Source: Hyphomicrobiales bacterium
Lineage (GTDB): Bacteria > Pseudomonadota > Alphaproteobacteria > Rhizobiales > Devosiaceae
DNA: 64,000 nt
Direction of reading: 5' to 3'
Assembly: GCA_900470445.1 (NCBI GenBank)
Contig: UCAU01000013.1
Span: 8,756-72,755, forward strand
Part shown: positions 16,110 through 24,926 of the stretch, piece after piece
Numbering within the stretch: the first letter of the stretch is position 1
Layout of the letters: the number at the start of each line of letters is the position of its first letter
The notes under the pieces: model-generated
What the model was told of the DNA's origin: nothing
Database searches by the model: none
Seen by the model: the letters and a program-made list of their open reading frames with translations, nothing else
Translations under genes and position numbers: made by a program

Positions 16110-16428
16110 GTGGCCGTGCTCCGGCGCAAACATGCAGCGCCGCGCGGCGCCCATGGTGCGCGATTGAGCCTGATCGTGTCAGGCGGTGATGTGTTGGAGC
16201 CGCTGGCCGAGGCATGCCTTGGGCATGGACGGCTTGTGCTTGACCACCTGGACGACCATTCGTCCACCTATTTACTCCGCCACTGAGCGGATCAAGGAAA
16301 GCGGTCGCTTTTCGCGACATGCGTCAAATACGCCTGATGGCGGAACACGGCAAGCGCTTTCGCGGCGGCGGGTAGCCGAGCATCGAGCCGGCTTGCCCGC
16401 CGGCAAAAAAGCCGCTACCAATCAAATT

Positions 16429-16444
16429 TGAGGTACGTACCTCA
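16429..16444. promoter_or_regulatory. 16-bp perfect palindrome upstream of the PPOX gene
   Basis: TGAGGTACGTACCTCA is perfectly symmetric and lies 23 bp before the ATG of the PPOX gene, where an operator could block transcription. The rest of the 358-bp gap 16110-16467 shows no gene and no clear promoter boxes. The binding protein is unknown. Confidence 0.55.
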
Positions 16445-16467
16445 TATTTTGGAGGGGAGAGCCAAAA

Positions 16468-17118
16468 ATGCCGGACTTCAAGGTCGATCCGGACTTCACC
16501 ATCACCGATGAGCAGACGCTGCGCAGTCTATTTCCGGCGCAAACGGCGCTGGCCATTCACAAGTGCCAGAGCCTGCTCGATAGCTATGCGCAGGACTTTA
16601 TCCGGCGCTCGCCTTTCGTGTGTATCGGCACCCAGCATGCCGATGGCCGGGCCGATGTCAGCCCGCGCGGCGATCCGGTCGGCTTTGTCGAAATTCTCGA
16701 TCAGCACACGCTGGCTATCCCGGACCGTCCCGGCAATAACCGGCTCGATAGCCTGGTCAATATCCTGGCCAATCCCAATGTTGGCCTGCTGTTCATCATT
16801 CCCGGCTTTGACGACACGCTGCGCGTCAACGGGCAGGCGAGCCTCGTAACTAACCCGGCCATTCTGGGCGGGATGAGCGTCAATGGCCGCCAGCCAAAGC
16901 TCGCCATCGTGATCAAGGTCAGCGAAGCCTTCATGCATTGCGCCAAGGCGTTCCGGCGCTCGCATTTGTGGGACCCTGAACACTTTCAGGATCGCCGTGA
17001 CATGCCCTCGCTGTCCAAGATCATCCTGGACCAGACCACCGGTGCGCCCAGCGACGCCGAGGCCATGCGCCAGATCGATGCCGATCTCGAAGTCGAATAC
17101 AAGAAGTCGATGTACTAG
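16468..17118 (+). CDS. PPOX-class FMN-binding flavoprotein (pyridoxamine-phosphate-oxidase fold)
   Basis: Cytoplasmic split-barrel protein of 216 residues. FVCIGTQHADGRADVSPRGD, AIPDRPGNNRLDSLVNILAN and VGLLFIIPGFDDTLRVNG match the subfamily of general stress/PPOX proteins annotated as pyridoxamine 5'-phosphate oxidase family. The true substrate is not known, and vitamin B6 oxidase activity should not be assumed. A strong GGAGGGGAG ribosome site precedes the ATG. The palindromic operator-like site upstream suggests dedicated repression. Confidence 0.88.
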   Translation: MPDFKVDPDFTITDEQTLRSLFPAQTALAIHKCQSLLDSYAQDFIRRSPFVCIGTQHADGRADVSPRGDPVGFVEILDQHTLAIPDRPGNNRLDSLVNILANPNVGLLFIIPGFDDTLRVNGQASLVTNPAILGGMSVNGRQPKLAIVIKVSEAFMHCAKAFRRSHLWDPEHFQDRRDMPSLSKIILDQTTGAPSDAEAMRQIDADLEVEYKKSMY

Positions 17119-17165
17119 CGCGGGGCAGGGGCCCGGCCTGCTGCAAACAGCGGCCGGGCATCAGC

Positions 17166-18035
17166 TCATTTCGCCGCGGCAATGCCGTTGAGCACGGTCA
17201 TGTCCTCGTCCGACAGCACAATATCGGCGGCGAGCAGGTTTTCCTGCAGATGCGCTACCGAGGACGTGCCGGGGATCAGCAGGAGATTGGGCGAGCGCCG
17301 CAGTAGCCAGGCCAGCGCCACCTGCATCGGGGTGGCACCCAGCCGGCTAGCCACCTCGGACAGCGCCGATGACTGCAGCGGGGTGAAGCCGCCCAGCGGG
17401 AAGAATGGCACATAGGCAATGCCCGCCTGCGCCAGCTCATCGATCAGGGCATCATCTTCCCGATGCGCCAGATTGTACTGGTTCTGCACGCATACGATCG
17501 GCACCAGCTTGCGCCCTTCGGCCACCTGCGCCGCGGTGGCGTTGCTCAGCCCGATATGGCGCACCAGGCCCCGGCTTTGCAGCTCCGCCAGCGCCGTCAG
17601 CGGCGCCTCGATCGAGCCCTCGGTCGGCCCCATGCCGAACATGATCCGGAGGTTGACCACTTCGAGTACGTCGAGGCCCAGATTTTTACGGTTATCCTCG
17701 ACCGCCTGCGCCAGGTCGGCAGCGGAAAAGGCCGGCAACCACGAGGCATCGGCTCCGCGTACGGCACCGATCTTGGTGACGATGACCAGATCGTCCGGAT
17801 AGCTGGGCAGCGCCTCGCGGATCAGCTGGTTGGTAATGTGCGGCCCATAGAAGTCGCTGGTGTCGATATGATTGATCCCCTGCGCGATCGCTTCGCGCAA
17901 CACGGCGCGAGCGGCGTCGGGATCGCGCGGTGGCCCGAACACGTGGGGGCCGGCGAGCTGCATTGCACCATAGCCCAGGCGCTTTACGTGACGCTGGCCC
18001 AGGGCAAAGGTTCCGGCTGCTGCTAAGTTGGACAT
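17166..18035 (-). CDS. Aldo/keto reductase
   Basis: NADPH-dependent oxidoreductase of 289 residues. The catalytic tetrad is partly visible: Asp and Tyr in HIDTSDFYGP and Lys in VIVTKIGAV. The usual His site appears in LEVVNLRIMFG, where an Arg-Ile-Met replaces the usual xxH. Beta-strand HIGLSNATAAQVAEG and the C-terminal cofactor segment LLLIPGTSSVAHLQENL are typical. The ATG at 18035 has GGAG 7 bases upstream. It is divergent from a LysR regulator that is 92 bp away and may control it. Confidence 0.9.
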   Translation of the reverse strand: MSNLAAAGTFALGQRHVKRLGYGAMQLAGPHVFGPPRDPDAARAVLREAIAQGINHIDTSDFYGPHITNQLIREALPSYPDDLVIVTKIGAVRGADASWLPAFSAADLAQAVEDNRKNLGLDVLEVVNLRIMFGMGPTEGSIEAPLTALAELQSRGLVRHIGLSNATAAQVAEGRKLVPIVCVQNQYNLAHREDDALIDELAQAGIAYVPFFPLGGFTPLQSSALSEVASRLGATPMQVALAWLLRRSPNLLLIPGTSSVAHLQENLLAADIVLSDEDMTVLNGIAAAK

Positions 18036-18127
18036 GATCATCTCCATTATTACGCCGCCAAGATAAGGTTTGCCCATTGCCAGAATAATGGGTCACAATC
18101 CGCACGGGCTGTCCGATAAGGCGTACA

Positions 18128-19051
18128 ATGAGTCCCGATCTCAATGACCTCAAGGCTTTCGCCGCCGTTGTGCGCAATGGCGGCTTTCGCGATGGCGCCC
18201 GCGAGACGGGCAAGAGCGCGTCGAGCCTGAGCGATGCCGTCCGCCGGCTCGAGGCTGCCTTGGGCGTGAGGCTGCTCAACCGCACCACCCGCAGCGTCTT
18301 GCCCACCGAAGCGGGGCGCGACCTGCTGGCGCGGCTCGAGCCCGCTTTGCAGGAAATCCAGGCGGCCATGGATGTGGTCAATGCCCATCGCGAGCAGCCC
18401 ATGGGCACGCTGCGGCTCAATGTGCCGGTCAGCGCCACCCGCACCGTCTTGCCCGCCATCATCCCGGCCTTCCTCGCCGCCTATCCCGATATCAGGGTGG
18501 AGATCGTCGCCGAGGAGAGTTTCGTCGATATTCTGGCCACTGGCTGCGATGCCGGCATTCGCTATGAGGAACGCCTAGCCCAGGACATGATCGCCGTGCC
18601 GATCGGCCCGCGCGTGCAGCGCTTTGCCCTGGGCGCCTCCGCCGCCTATCTGGGCCGTCGCGGCCGCCCCGAACACCCCCGCGATCTGCTCAGCCACGCG
18701 TGCCTGCAAGGCCGCTTTCCCAGCGGTGTACTGTTCTCCTGGGATTTCGAGCGCAACGGCGAGACGGTGAGTATCGAGCCGCAAGGTCCGCTCATCGTAC
18801 AGGCCGGCGCCGCGACGGAACTGGCCATCGATGCCGCCATTGCCGGCACCGGCATTGTGGCCCTGTTTGAAGATTGGCTGCGCCCGCATTTCCTCAGCGG
18901 CGCACTTCTGCCGGTGCTCGAGCCCTGGTGGGTCAGCTTTTCCGGCCCATTCCTCTATTATCCCGGCCGCCAGCTGGTGCCCGCACCGCTGCGGGCCTTC
19001 GTCGACTTCGTCCGGAAAATGCAACATTCGGTGCCGGCCAAAGGGGAGTGA
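18128..19051 (+). CDS. LysR-family transcriptional regulator
   Basis: The 307 residues have an N-terminal winged helix (LNDLKAFAAVVRNGGFRDGA, SASSLSDAVRRLEAALGVRL, LNRTTRSVLPTEAG) and a C-terminal substrate-binding-like domain (MGTLRLNVPVSATR, DAGIRYEERLAQDM). The inducer is unknown. Divergent placement beside the aldo/keto reductase gene is the usual LysR arrangement, so that gene is the likely target. Confidence 0.93.
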   Translation: MSPDLNDLKAFAAVVRNGGFRDGARETGKSASSLSDAVRRLEAALGVRLLNRTTRSVLPTEAGRDLLARLEPALQEIQAAMDVVNAHREQPMGTLRLNVPVSATRTVLPAIIPAFLAAYPDIRVEIVAEESFVDILATGCDAGIRYEERLAQDMIAVPIGPRVQRFALGASAAYLGRRGRPEHPRDLLSHACLQGRFPSGVLFSWDFERNGETVSIEPQGPLIVQAGAATELAIDAAIAGTGIVALFEDWLRPHFLSGALLPVLEPWWVSFSGPFLYYPGRQLVPAPLRAFVDFVRKMQHSVPAKGE

Positions 19052-19058
19052 AACCGCC

Positions 19059-19445
19059 ATGAGTGACAAGATCAGGACGGGCGGGTGCCTCTGCGGCGCC
19101 GTGCGCTACGAAGTCTCGGGCGAGCCCTATATTGCCGGCCTGTGCCACTGCACCAAGTGCCGCAAGCTGACCGGCTCGGCCTTTTCAGCCACGGCAAACT
19201 AGCGCCAGGACCAGTTCACCATGACCGGCAATGTACAAACCTATGACCGCCGCCAATTCTGCCCCGCCTGCGGCTCGCGCCTGTTCTTCCTGTTCGAAGA
19301 TGGCGTCGAAATCTTCCTCGGCACGCTCGACACCGCCCCCTACGACATCCCGCCCCATCTCGAAGTCTGGACCATCCGCCGCGAACCCTGGTTGCCCCAC
19401 ATCCCCGGCGTCGACCTGCACGAGCACAACCCGCCGCCGCTGTGA
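19059..19445 (+). pseudogene. GFA/CENP-V family protein interrupted by one amber codon
   Basis: The reading frame encodes a zinc-binding GFA-family protein (glutathione-dependent formaldehyde-activating fold). It starts GGCLCGAVRYEVSGEPYI, continues with CHCTKCRKLTGSAFSATAN, then meets TAG at 19200-19202 (codon 48). The same frame goes on with RQDQFTMTGNVQTYDRRQF, CPACGSRLFFLFEDGVEI to a natural end at 19445. All four expected Cys clusters are present, so one base change, probably TGG to TAG, accounts for the break. It could be a recent pseudogene, a sequence error or a read-through site. It lies 7 bp after the LysR gene. Confidence 0.85.
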
Positions 19446-19515
19446 TTAGCCTAAAGGACTGCCGTGCCATCGAGGACGTCGCTGCCGCCAGGCCGATAGC
19501 TGTCTGGCTCCAGAG

Positions 19516-19767
19516 TTAATACCCCGATTGGACCACATTCCGGTCTATTTCGTAGGCGGGGACATTTTCCGGCGCAGCCAGGCGTCGCCGCTGGCTGGCG
19601 GCATTTCGCTCTGCAATGAGTGCTGCTTTAAGTTCGGCTCGTGTGTAGCCAATGTCATTGAGCAGCCGGGGATCGTCTGGGATGTCCCGGATGCCACCAT
19701 AAAGTTCATACTCCAGTTTGATTTCCTGAATCAGTGCGTGAATCAGCCTTCCGATCAAAGACGTCAT
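19516..19767 (-). CDS. DUF1127-like small protein
   Basis: Small cytoplasmic protein of 83 residues. LIGRLIHALIQEIKLEYEL is followed by DPRLLNDIGYTRAELKAAL, which matches the DUF1127 core (L-x-D-I-G-hydrophobic-T-R-A-E). Some DUF1127 proteins bind RNA and influence small-RNA turnover and phosphate or carbon metabolism in Alphaproteobacteria; no such role can be read here. The ATG at 19767 is chosen because GGAG lies 7 bases upstream. It is divergent from the next LysR gene. Confidence 0.78.
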   Translation of the reverse strand: MTSLIGRLIHALIQEIKLEYELYGGIRDIPDDPRLLNDIGYTRAELKAALIAERNAASQRRRLAAPENVPAYEIDRNVVQSGY

Positions 19768-19862
19768 TTCTGTTCTCCGCGTCTGTGGTCGGATGACGCT
19801 AGGCCGTTGGCGCCGATCGCTCAAACGAGTATAAGGCAGCTCAGATAACCTGAGGTTGTCCG

Positions 19863-20765
19863 ATGAAGCGCAGCCGTCTACCCCTTACCGCGTTGCGCGC
19901 CTTCGAAGCGGCTGGTCGGCACCAGAGCTTCAAGAAGGCGGCCGAAGAATTGGCCGTGTCCGAAGCCGCCATTAGCCGGCAAATCCGGGACCTCGAGGGC
20001 CAACTCAGCGGCGCCTTGTTCGAGCGGGGGCATCGCAATGTCCGGCTGACCTCGGGCGGGGCGCGGCTATTGGGGCAACTGACGAAGAGTTTCGATGCCA
20101 TCGACACGGCCTTGTCCGAACTGCTCGCGCCGCCACGCAAAAAGCGAGTATTCGTCAGCGTCGAACCGACCTTCGCCACGCTGTTTCTGATCCCCCGGCT
20201 TGCCGAGTTCACTATCGCACACCCCGATATTGATGTTCAGATTGAAAGCAGTTCGATGCTCGTGGATCTAAGCGGTGACGATGCTGGCGTCGCCGTTCGC
20301 TACAGCCTCACCGACAAGAGTTGGCCACGGTTGGAGGCCCGGCATCTTATCGACAATCTGCTCACGCCCGTGGTCGCTGTCGGGCACTTGAAGATCGAGA
20401 TTAAATCCCCTTTGGACATTGCAAAAATTCCGCTCCTGCGAGACGAAAACGAAGCGCCATGGCAGCGCTGGCTTGCTATTGCCGGGGTCCAGGTACGCCC
20501 GACATGGGGGCCGGTTTTTTCAAACGCCGCGATAGCCCTGCAAAGCGCCCAGCTCGGGCATGGCGCCGCCCTTGCTGACCGTCACCTGGCCGATCGCCTC
20601 CTCAGTGATGGCCACCTCCGCGCACCGTTCGATCTGGATATTGAAAATGGTGCATATTGGCTGGTGGCACGGAGCTTCGCCAAGCTCACAATGTCGGAGA
20701 GGACGTTTTGCGACTGGCTCGTGGCGGCCGTGGGCATCTCCGGAAAATCACCCGCCTCCCGCTAA
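19863..20765 (+). CDS. LysR-family regulator, GcvA-like
   Basis: The 300 residues have an N-terminal helix-turn-helix (LPLTALRAFEAAGRHQSFKK, AAEELAVSEAAISRQIRDLE) characteristic of the GcvA subgroup, followed by an effector-binding domain with FVSVEPTFATLFLIPRLAEF and HPDIDVQIESSSMLVDLSGD. The ligand is unknown. The next gene on the same strand is an MFS exporter about 200 bp downstream, a possible target. Codon use is a little less GC-rich than in the flagellar genes. Confidence 0.92.
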   Translation: MKRSRLPLTALRAFEAAGRHQSFKKAAEELAVSEAAISRQIRDLEGQLSGALFERGHRNVRLTSGGARLLGQLTKSFDAIDTALSELLAPPRKKRVFVSVEPTFATLFLIPRLAEFTIAHPDIDVQIESSSMLVDLSGDDAGVAVRYSLTDKSWPRLEARHLIDNLLTPVVAVGHLKIEIKSPLDIAKIPLLRDENEAPWQRWLAIAGVQVRPTWGPVFSNAAIALQSAQLGHGAALADRHLADRLLSDGHLRAPFDLDIENGAYWLVARSFAKLTMSERTFCDWLVAAVGISGKSPASR

Positions 20766-20962
20766 AAGCGGTCAAACGCCGCAAGCGAAAGCCGATACCG
20801 GGTTTGCCACTGGCCCAGCGCGTAGGCTGCTCTCGCATCGGCGGGTTCTCTGGTTATGCCAAATGGGACGAGCCGATATTGCCGCTCGCTGATCCCCGCC
20901 TTGATGAACTTGGCAATCATCGCTACCAAAACTGCATTGCGACCCTGCAGGATAGTGATGCG

Positions 20963-22213
20963 GTGACCAAAGTTGAGCGGGCTTCATTTGGTCAATTGCT
21001 GCTTTATCCCGGCTTCGTGCGGCTGTGGATGGCTGATGGGCTTTCCAATTTCGGGACGTTCATTTTCGGACTGTCGCTGCAGCTCTTGCTGATCCACACG
21101 CTCAATGCCGACCAGCTGGAGATCGGCTGGGTGCGGTCCGCGCAGTGGCTGCCCTCACTGTTGTTCGGGCTTTTGGCGGGCGTGGTCGTTGATCGTGTGC
21201 AGCGCAAGCGATTACTGATCGCCACCGATATTGCGAGTTGTGTGCTGCTGCTGGCGATTGCCACCATGGGCTTGTTGGGAATGCTCTCCCCGTTTGGGAT
21301 GGCGGTCCTGGTCTTCCTGCTCGGCACCGCTGCGGTATTGCAGGGTGGGGCGCATCAATCATTCACCGCCGACCTGCTGCCGCCAAGCCTTCTTGCTTCG
21401 GGCAACGTGGCGCTGACCCAGACCTATACCGCAGCCCAGACACTAGGCCCCTTGCTTGCAGGGGTACTGGCAGGTGTCGTTGGCGCGCCGGTCACCATGC
21501 TGATCAACGCTGCTACCTACGCCGCCTCGGCGGTGCTGTTGGCCGGCGTGCCCGGCAGGCAGCCCGCCGAGCGCACGGCGCGGTCCTCGCTCGGCGCCGA
21601 CCTGCGGGAAGGAATTGCCTGGGTCTACCGGCATCCGTTCCTCGCTCCCTATGCGCTTTGCCTGCATGTCTGGTTCATCGGCAATGCTATCGCCGGAACG
21701 GTTTACATCTTCCATGCGACGCGCCTGGGTCTCGATGGGGGCGCCGTCGGGTTGACGCTGGGAATGGCGGGTCTGGCCGGGGTGATCGGGGCGGGGCTGG
21801 CGGAACGGACGGCGCGGCTGCTCGGGACGGGCAAGGCCATCCTCTGCTGCGACTTTCTGACCGGGTTCGCCTGGCTGATGGTGGCGGTGACGCCGCAGAC
21901 TGGCGTCGCACTCTATGCGCTCTGCGCCGCGCAATTCGTCTATGGCATAGGGCTTGGCCTGCGCGGCCCCCTTGAGATGAGTTTCCGCAACGCGGTGACG
22001 CCCTCGCGGCTGCGGGGACGGATGAACACGACGATTCGCTCGATAAACTGGGGCCTGATCGCGCTGGCAGCGCCGCTAGGCGGCTGGCTGGCCTTGCAAT
22101 TCGGCGATCGGGCCGCACTGACAATTGCGGGCACAATAATGGTGGGGACGGGCACAGCCCTGCTACTCTCACGGTTCCGCCACGCCGCCATGCCCACTGA
22201 CGCACCCGGCTGA
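20963..22213 (+). CDS. MFS transporter (EntS-like family)
   Basis: Inner-membrane transporter of about 416 residues with around 12 hydrophobic segments: FGQLLLYPGFVRLWMADGL, a motif A-like loop GVVVDRVQRKRLLIATDI, TYTAAQTLGPLLAGVLAG and SFRNAVTPSRLRGRMNTTI. It belongs to the MFS group of EntS-type exporters. The start is uncertain: GTG at 20963, with AGGA 10 bases upstream, gives a family-like length, whereas the frame is open further upstream through an overlap with the LysR gene. The substrate is unknown. Confidence 0.82.
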   Translation: MTKVERASFGQLLLYPGFVRLWMADGLSNFGTFIFGLSLQLLLIHTLNADQLEIGWVRSAQWLPSLLFGLLAGVVVDRVQRKRLLIATDIASCVLLLAIATMGLLGMLSPFGMAVLVFLLGTAAVLQGGAHQSFTADLLPPSLLASGNVALTQTYTAAQTLGPLLAGVLAGVVGAPVTMLINAATYAASAVLLAGVPGRQPAERTARSSLGADLREGIAWVYRHPFLAPYALCLHVWFIGNAIAGTVYIFHATRLGLDGGAVGLTLGMAGLAGVIGAGLAERTARLLGTGKAILCCDFLTGFAWLMVAVTPQTGVALYALCAAQFVYGIGLGLRGPLEMSFRNAVTPSRLRGRMNTTIRSINWGLIALAAPLGGWLALQFGDRAALTIAGTIMVGTGTALLLSRFRHAAMPTDAPG

Positions 22214-22219
22214 AAGCAC

Positions 22220-22834
22220 CTAGCCGCGGTCAAACGCCTCCGGCATCAATTTTCCGGTCTGCAAGAGATGCTGCAGCGCATAGGCGATCGAGAGCGCGTC
22301 GTCCAGGCCATCGTGGCCCTGCAACGGTGGATGCTGGACGCCATAATAGTCTGCCAGAGTGCTGCTCTTGGTTTTCTTCAAGTCCTCCTCCGGCATGCCG
22401 GCAGCGAGGACCAGCTTGACTACGTTGTTAAAGCGGGAGGCACGAATTGGGGGCACGATACCGGCGACAAAGCAACTGATGCCCAGCATGTTCAGCTCGT
22501 CCTTGCCCCAAGACCAGAAGCCGGCCCCATCGGAGAATTGGTCCAGTCCGTCAAGGGCCTCTTGTAGTGGCCTGCCTTCGGCTGCAATGGTGTCCTCGGT
22601 AATTCCCGTCAGTTCGGTGAAAAAGGCGTCAAGAGCGTATCTTTTGCCGTGCCTATCCAAGGGCAGGACATGAGCCCGGTAGTTTTCGATCAGTGGAAAA
22701 TCGTCTTCGAGGCCCAGCTTCACAGCGCCCACTTGGGCGATGATTGGGTCAGGGTCCTGAGGGCCGTTCCACATTCGGCGGGGTGAATCGATAAGGCACA
22801 AAAACTCACAGTCAAAAATGATCGCCGTCTTCAC
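22220..22834 (-). CDS. DEDDh 3'-5' exonuclease-like protein
   Basis: The 204 residues have the exonuclease fold. Asp8 and Glu10 in IIFDCEFLCL form the ExoI motif, FWSWGKDELNML gives a possible ExoII aspartate, and HDGLDDALSIAYAL is the H-x4-D ExoIII motif of the DEDDh class. It resembles the ERI1/KapD-type exonucleases rather than the DNA polymerase epsilon subunit, so RNA or DNA trimming is possible. GTG start at 22834. Convergent with the MFS gene, 6 bp apart. Confidence 0.85.
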   Translation of the reverse strand: MKTAIIFDCEFLCLIDSPRRMWNGPQDPDPIIAQVGAVKLGLEDDFPLIENYRAHVLPLDRHGKRYALDAFFTELTGITEDTIAAEGRPLQEALDGLDQFSDGAGFWSWGKDELNMLGISCFVAGIVPPIRASRFNNVVKLVLAAGMPEEDLKKTKSSTLADYYGVQHPPLQGHDGLDDALSIAYALQHLLQTGKLMPEAFDRG

Positions 22835-22923
22835 GAAAGCCGTCTCCCCTCCAGTCTACCCCAGCAGCGTAACCCATAGCCTAGCAATCAGCTAGACGAG
22901 CAGCGCCGATGAAAGGCGCTCCC

Positions 22924-23691
22924 TTACGAATCTTTGGGCGTGCGGCCGCGATAGACTGCCGTGCGCAACTCATTGGCATAGTGGCCCAGATCGGGCATGC
23001 CGCTGGCTTGCGCCGCGGCGATTTCGCCTTCGATATTGTAGGGGAGGCGGACGAAGTTGATGGACCAGGGCAGCGCGGCCTCGGCGCCGTAGGCGCCTTG
23101 CAGGACGGCATAGCAGGCCAAGGGTATCTCAAGCGGGTTGCCCACGCTGCCGGCATTGAACAACGTGCGATTTTCAAAATTGAGCATATAGGCGGTGTGA
23201 AGATCGCCATAACCCACAATGTGCGGTTCGGGGCCGAAACCGGTGAAGTTGGTATTGTCGAACATGGCGCGATGCGCCTCGCGCGGCCCGGCCATATGCA
23301 CGCGGTTGAACACCCCGGTCTGGCTGGCGTGAAACAGCCGTACTCGCCGGCCACTGAGCATGAAGTCGAAGCTGCCGGGCAGGGAAGCGAGATAGGCCAG
23401 ACGCTCCTGACCCAGTTGTGCGCGGTGCCACTTGAGCACCGGCAGGCCATTATCGGGATGTCCCGAAACATCGGCGTCCCAATTACCGCCGACGGTGACT
23501 TCACACACTGCGCGACAGCGATCTACGACCTCAGACGACCGCGGCCCTTTGCCCACCAGGTCGCCCAGGTTGAATATCCGGGTAATGCCGGCTTGCTGGA
23601 TATGCGCGAGCACTGTTTCCAGCGCCGTCAAATTCCCATGCACATCGGAGATGATGGCGATCCGCTCACCTGCGTCCTGTGACCGATCCAA
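22924..23691 (-). CDS. Metallophosphoesterase of the YfcE/MPP type
   Basis: Predicted dimetal phosphohydrolase of 255 residues. Motifs in order: IAIISDVHGNLTAL (D-x-H), IFNLGDLVGKGP (GD-x2-G), VGGNWDADVSG where the usual GNH is GNW, LFHAS, and VGYGDLHTAY where the usual GHxH is GDLH. Loss of the GNH histidine is common in this subgroup, but the altered GDLH is less usual and may change metal binding. Start TTG at 23691 is supported by GGAG 7 bases upstream; no in-frame ATG is near. The substrate is unknown. Confidence 0.85.
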   Translation of the reverse strand: MDRSQDAGERIAIISDVHGNLTALETVLAHIQQAGITRIFNLGDLVGKGPRSSEVVDRCRAVCEVTVGGNWDADVSGHPDNGLPVLKWHRAQLGQERLAYLASLPGSFDFMLSGRRVRLFHASQTGVFNRVHMAGPREAHRAMFDNTNFTGFGPEPHIVGYGDLHTAYMLNFENRTLFNAGSVGNPLEIPLACYAVLQGAYGAEAALPWSINFVRLPYNIEGEIAAAQASGMPDLGHYANELRTAVYRGRTPKDS

Positions 23692-23803
23692 TCATTCGCT
23701 CCGTTTGTGGCATTGGTTCCAATGCTGTGGCAGCCCTCGGTCCATGGTGCGGTTCCTTCAGTTACCAAACCTGCAAGCGGACGTTCACCATCTTTGTAGC
23801 AAC

Positions 23804-24163
23804 ATGTCACTTCGCGTTGCAGTGATGGTCCGAAAGAACGAAATTGCGTCTGAGCAGAGTGGTAGGAACCGTGACCGAGTGGCTAAATTAATCGCGAAAC
23901 CCGCATCATGGGATATCTCGCTTCTTATTGTCATTCTGATATTGAACAGCTTTGTGCCCAGCATTTTTGCCGCATTTGGCGTCAGAAGCTTGTTCATTGG
24001 GCTGGCTTGCGGCTTCATAAACTTGGCGCTCTGCGTGGCTGGCTATTTGACGGGCCGTTTTCGCATATTTTGGGGGCTATGGGCGCTTTCTTCCGTGATC
24101 GTGCTTATCCTCTTTGGCATGGTAAATCCGCTCGGGGCAGTCATGGTCCTGTGGAAGATTTGA
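23804..24163 (+). CDS. Small membrane protein of unknown function
   Basis: About 119 residues with three hydrophobic segments: ISLLIVILILNSFVPSIFAA, SLFIGLACGFINLALCVAGY and IFWGLWALSSVIVLILFGMV. The short basic N-terminal tail is KNEIASEQSGRNRDRVAKLI. The frame is open further upstream, but that part is antisense to the metallophosphoesterase gene and looks non-coding. Starts at 23804 or 23825 are both ATG and neither has a good ribosome site. Base composition is lower in GC than the neighbours. I do not recognise the family. Confidence 0.5.
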   Translation: MSLRVAVMVRKNEIASEQSGRNRDRVAKLIAKPASWDISLLIVILILNSFVPSIFAAFGVRSLFIGLACGFINLALCVAGYLTGRFRIFWGLWALSSVIVLILFGMVNPLGAVMVLWKI

Positions 24164-24435
24164 TCCTCGAAATCGAGGCAGCCTAGCATTTGCAGCGAGC
24201 GGAGGGGCAGGTGCCTGCCTCGCACAGACCGAACCTACGCCATCGCACCCGCACAGCTCATCGCGCCAAACCACAATTCCGAACCGCCATTCATCAAACC
24301 GTCGCCGATTATCGGGTACACGGCCGGCACGGGGCGGTTTGTCGCGTTGTCCACCGGGTCATTTGTGTGCTTGCCCGGGCTCGCCTGCGCGCATATATAG
24401 GCCGCCTAAGGGGTGCATTGGAGTTGAGTCTACTG

Positions 24436-24855
24436 ATGTCTTCGGTTGTTGACCTAGTTGAATACCGGCCCAGTGATGACGAGCCGTTCATGAATCCGCG
24501 CCAGCGCGAGTATTTCCGGGCTAAGCTGAATACCTGGAAGGACGAGATCCTTCGCGAAAGCCGCGAGACGCTCGCCAATCTTCAGGAAGAAAGCCAGAAC
24601 CACCCCGATATGGCCGATCGTGCCAGTTCGGAGAGCGATCGCTCGCTGGAACTGCGCACCAGGGATCGCCAGCGCAAGCTGATTTCCAAGATCGATGCCG
24701 CGCTCAAGCGCCTTGATGATGGCACCTATGGCTATTGCGAGGAAACCGGCGATCCGATTGGCCTGGCCCGGCTCGATGCCCGCCCGACCGCGACGCTGAG
24801 CCTCGAGGCCCAGGAAATGCATGAGCGGCGCGAAAAGGTCTACCGCGACGAATGA
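24436..24855 (+). CDS. dksA: RNA polymerase-binding transcription factor DksA
   Basis: Works with ppGpp in the RNA polymerase secondary channel. The 139 residues include the coiled-coil tip motif in HPDMADRASSESDRSLELR (D-x2-D-x-A) and the C-terminal LDDGTYGYCEETGDPIGLAR, LDARPTATLSLEAQEMHERR. Of the four zinc cysteines of E. coli DksA only one remains, as in other alphaproteobacterial DksA proteins that work without zinc. The ATG at 24436 (MSSVVDLVEY) begins the conserved part. Nothing else was seen in the 272 bp upstream. A shared terminator follows. Confidence 0.94.
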   Translation: MSSVVDLVEYRPSDDEPFMNPRQREYFRAKLNTWKDEILRESRETLANLQEESQNHPDMADRASSESDRSLELRTRDRQRKLISKIDAALKRLDDGTYGYCEETGDPIGLARLDARPTATLSLEAQEMHERREKVYRDE

Positions 24856-24874
24856 TCCGATAGCACCACAGAAT

Positions 24875-24905
24875 TAAGGGCCCGCTTGCCACAAGCGGGC
24901 CCTTT
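24875..24905. terminator. Bidirectional terminator between dksA and the curlin gene
   Basis: Stem GGGCCCGCTT-GCCAC-AAGCGGGCCC (24878-24902) is followed by TTTGTCG on the plus strand and TTAATTC on the minus strand. Confidence 0.83.
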
Positions 24906-24926
24906 GTCGTTTCCACATCCATCAGC

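Noticed and set aside
23432-23803. N-terminal extension of the small membrane protein
   Set aside because: This part is antisense to the metallophosphoesterase gene and rich in Ser/Pro/Arg without structure; the plausible gene starts at 23804 or 23825.
24436-24855. DksA missing zinc cysteines as a novel variant
   Set aside because: Loss of the four-Cys finger is already known for alphaproteobacterial DksA proteins.
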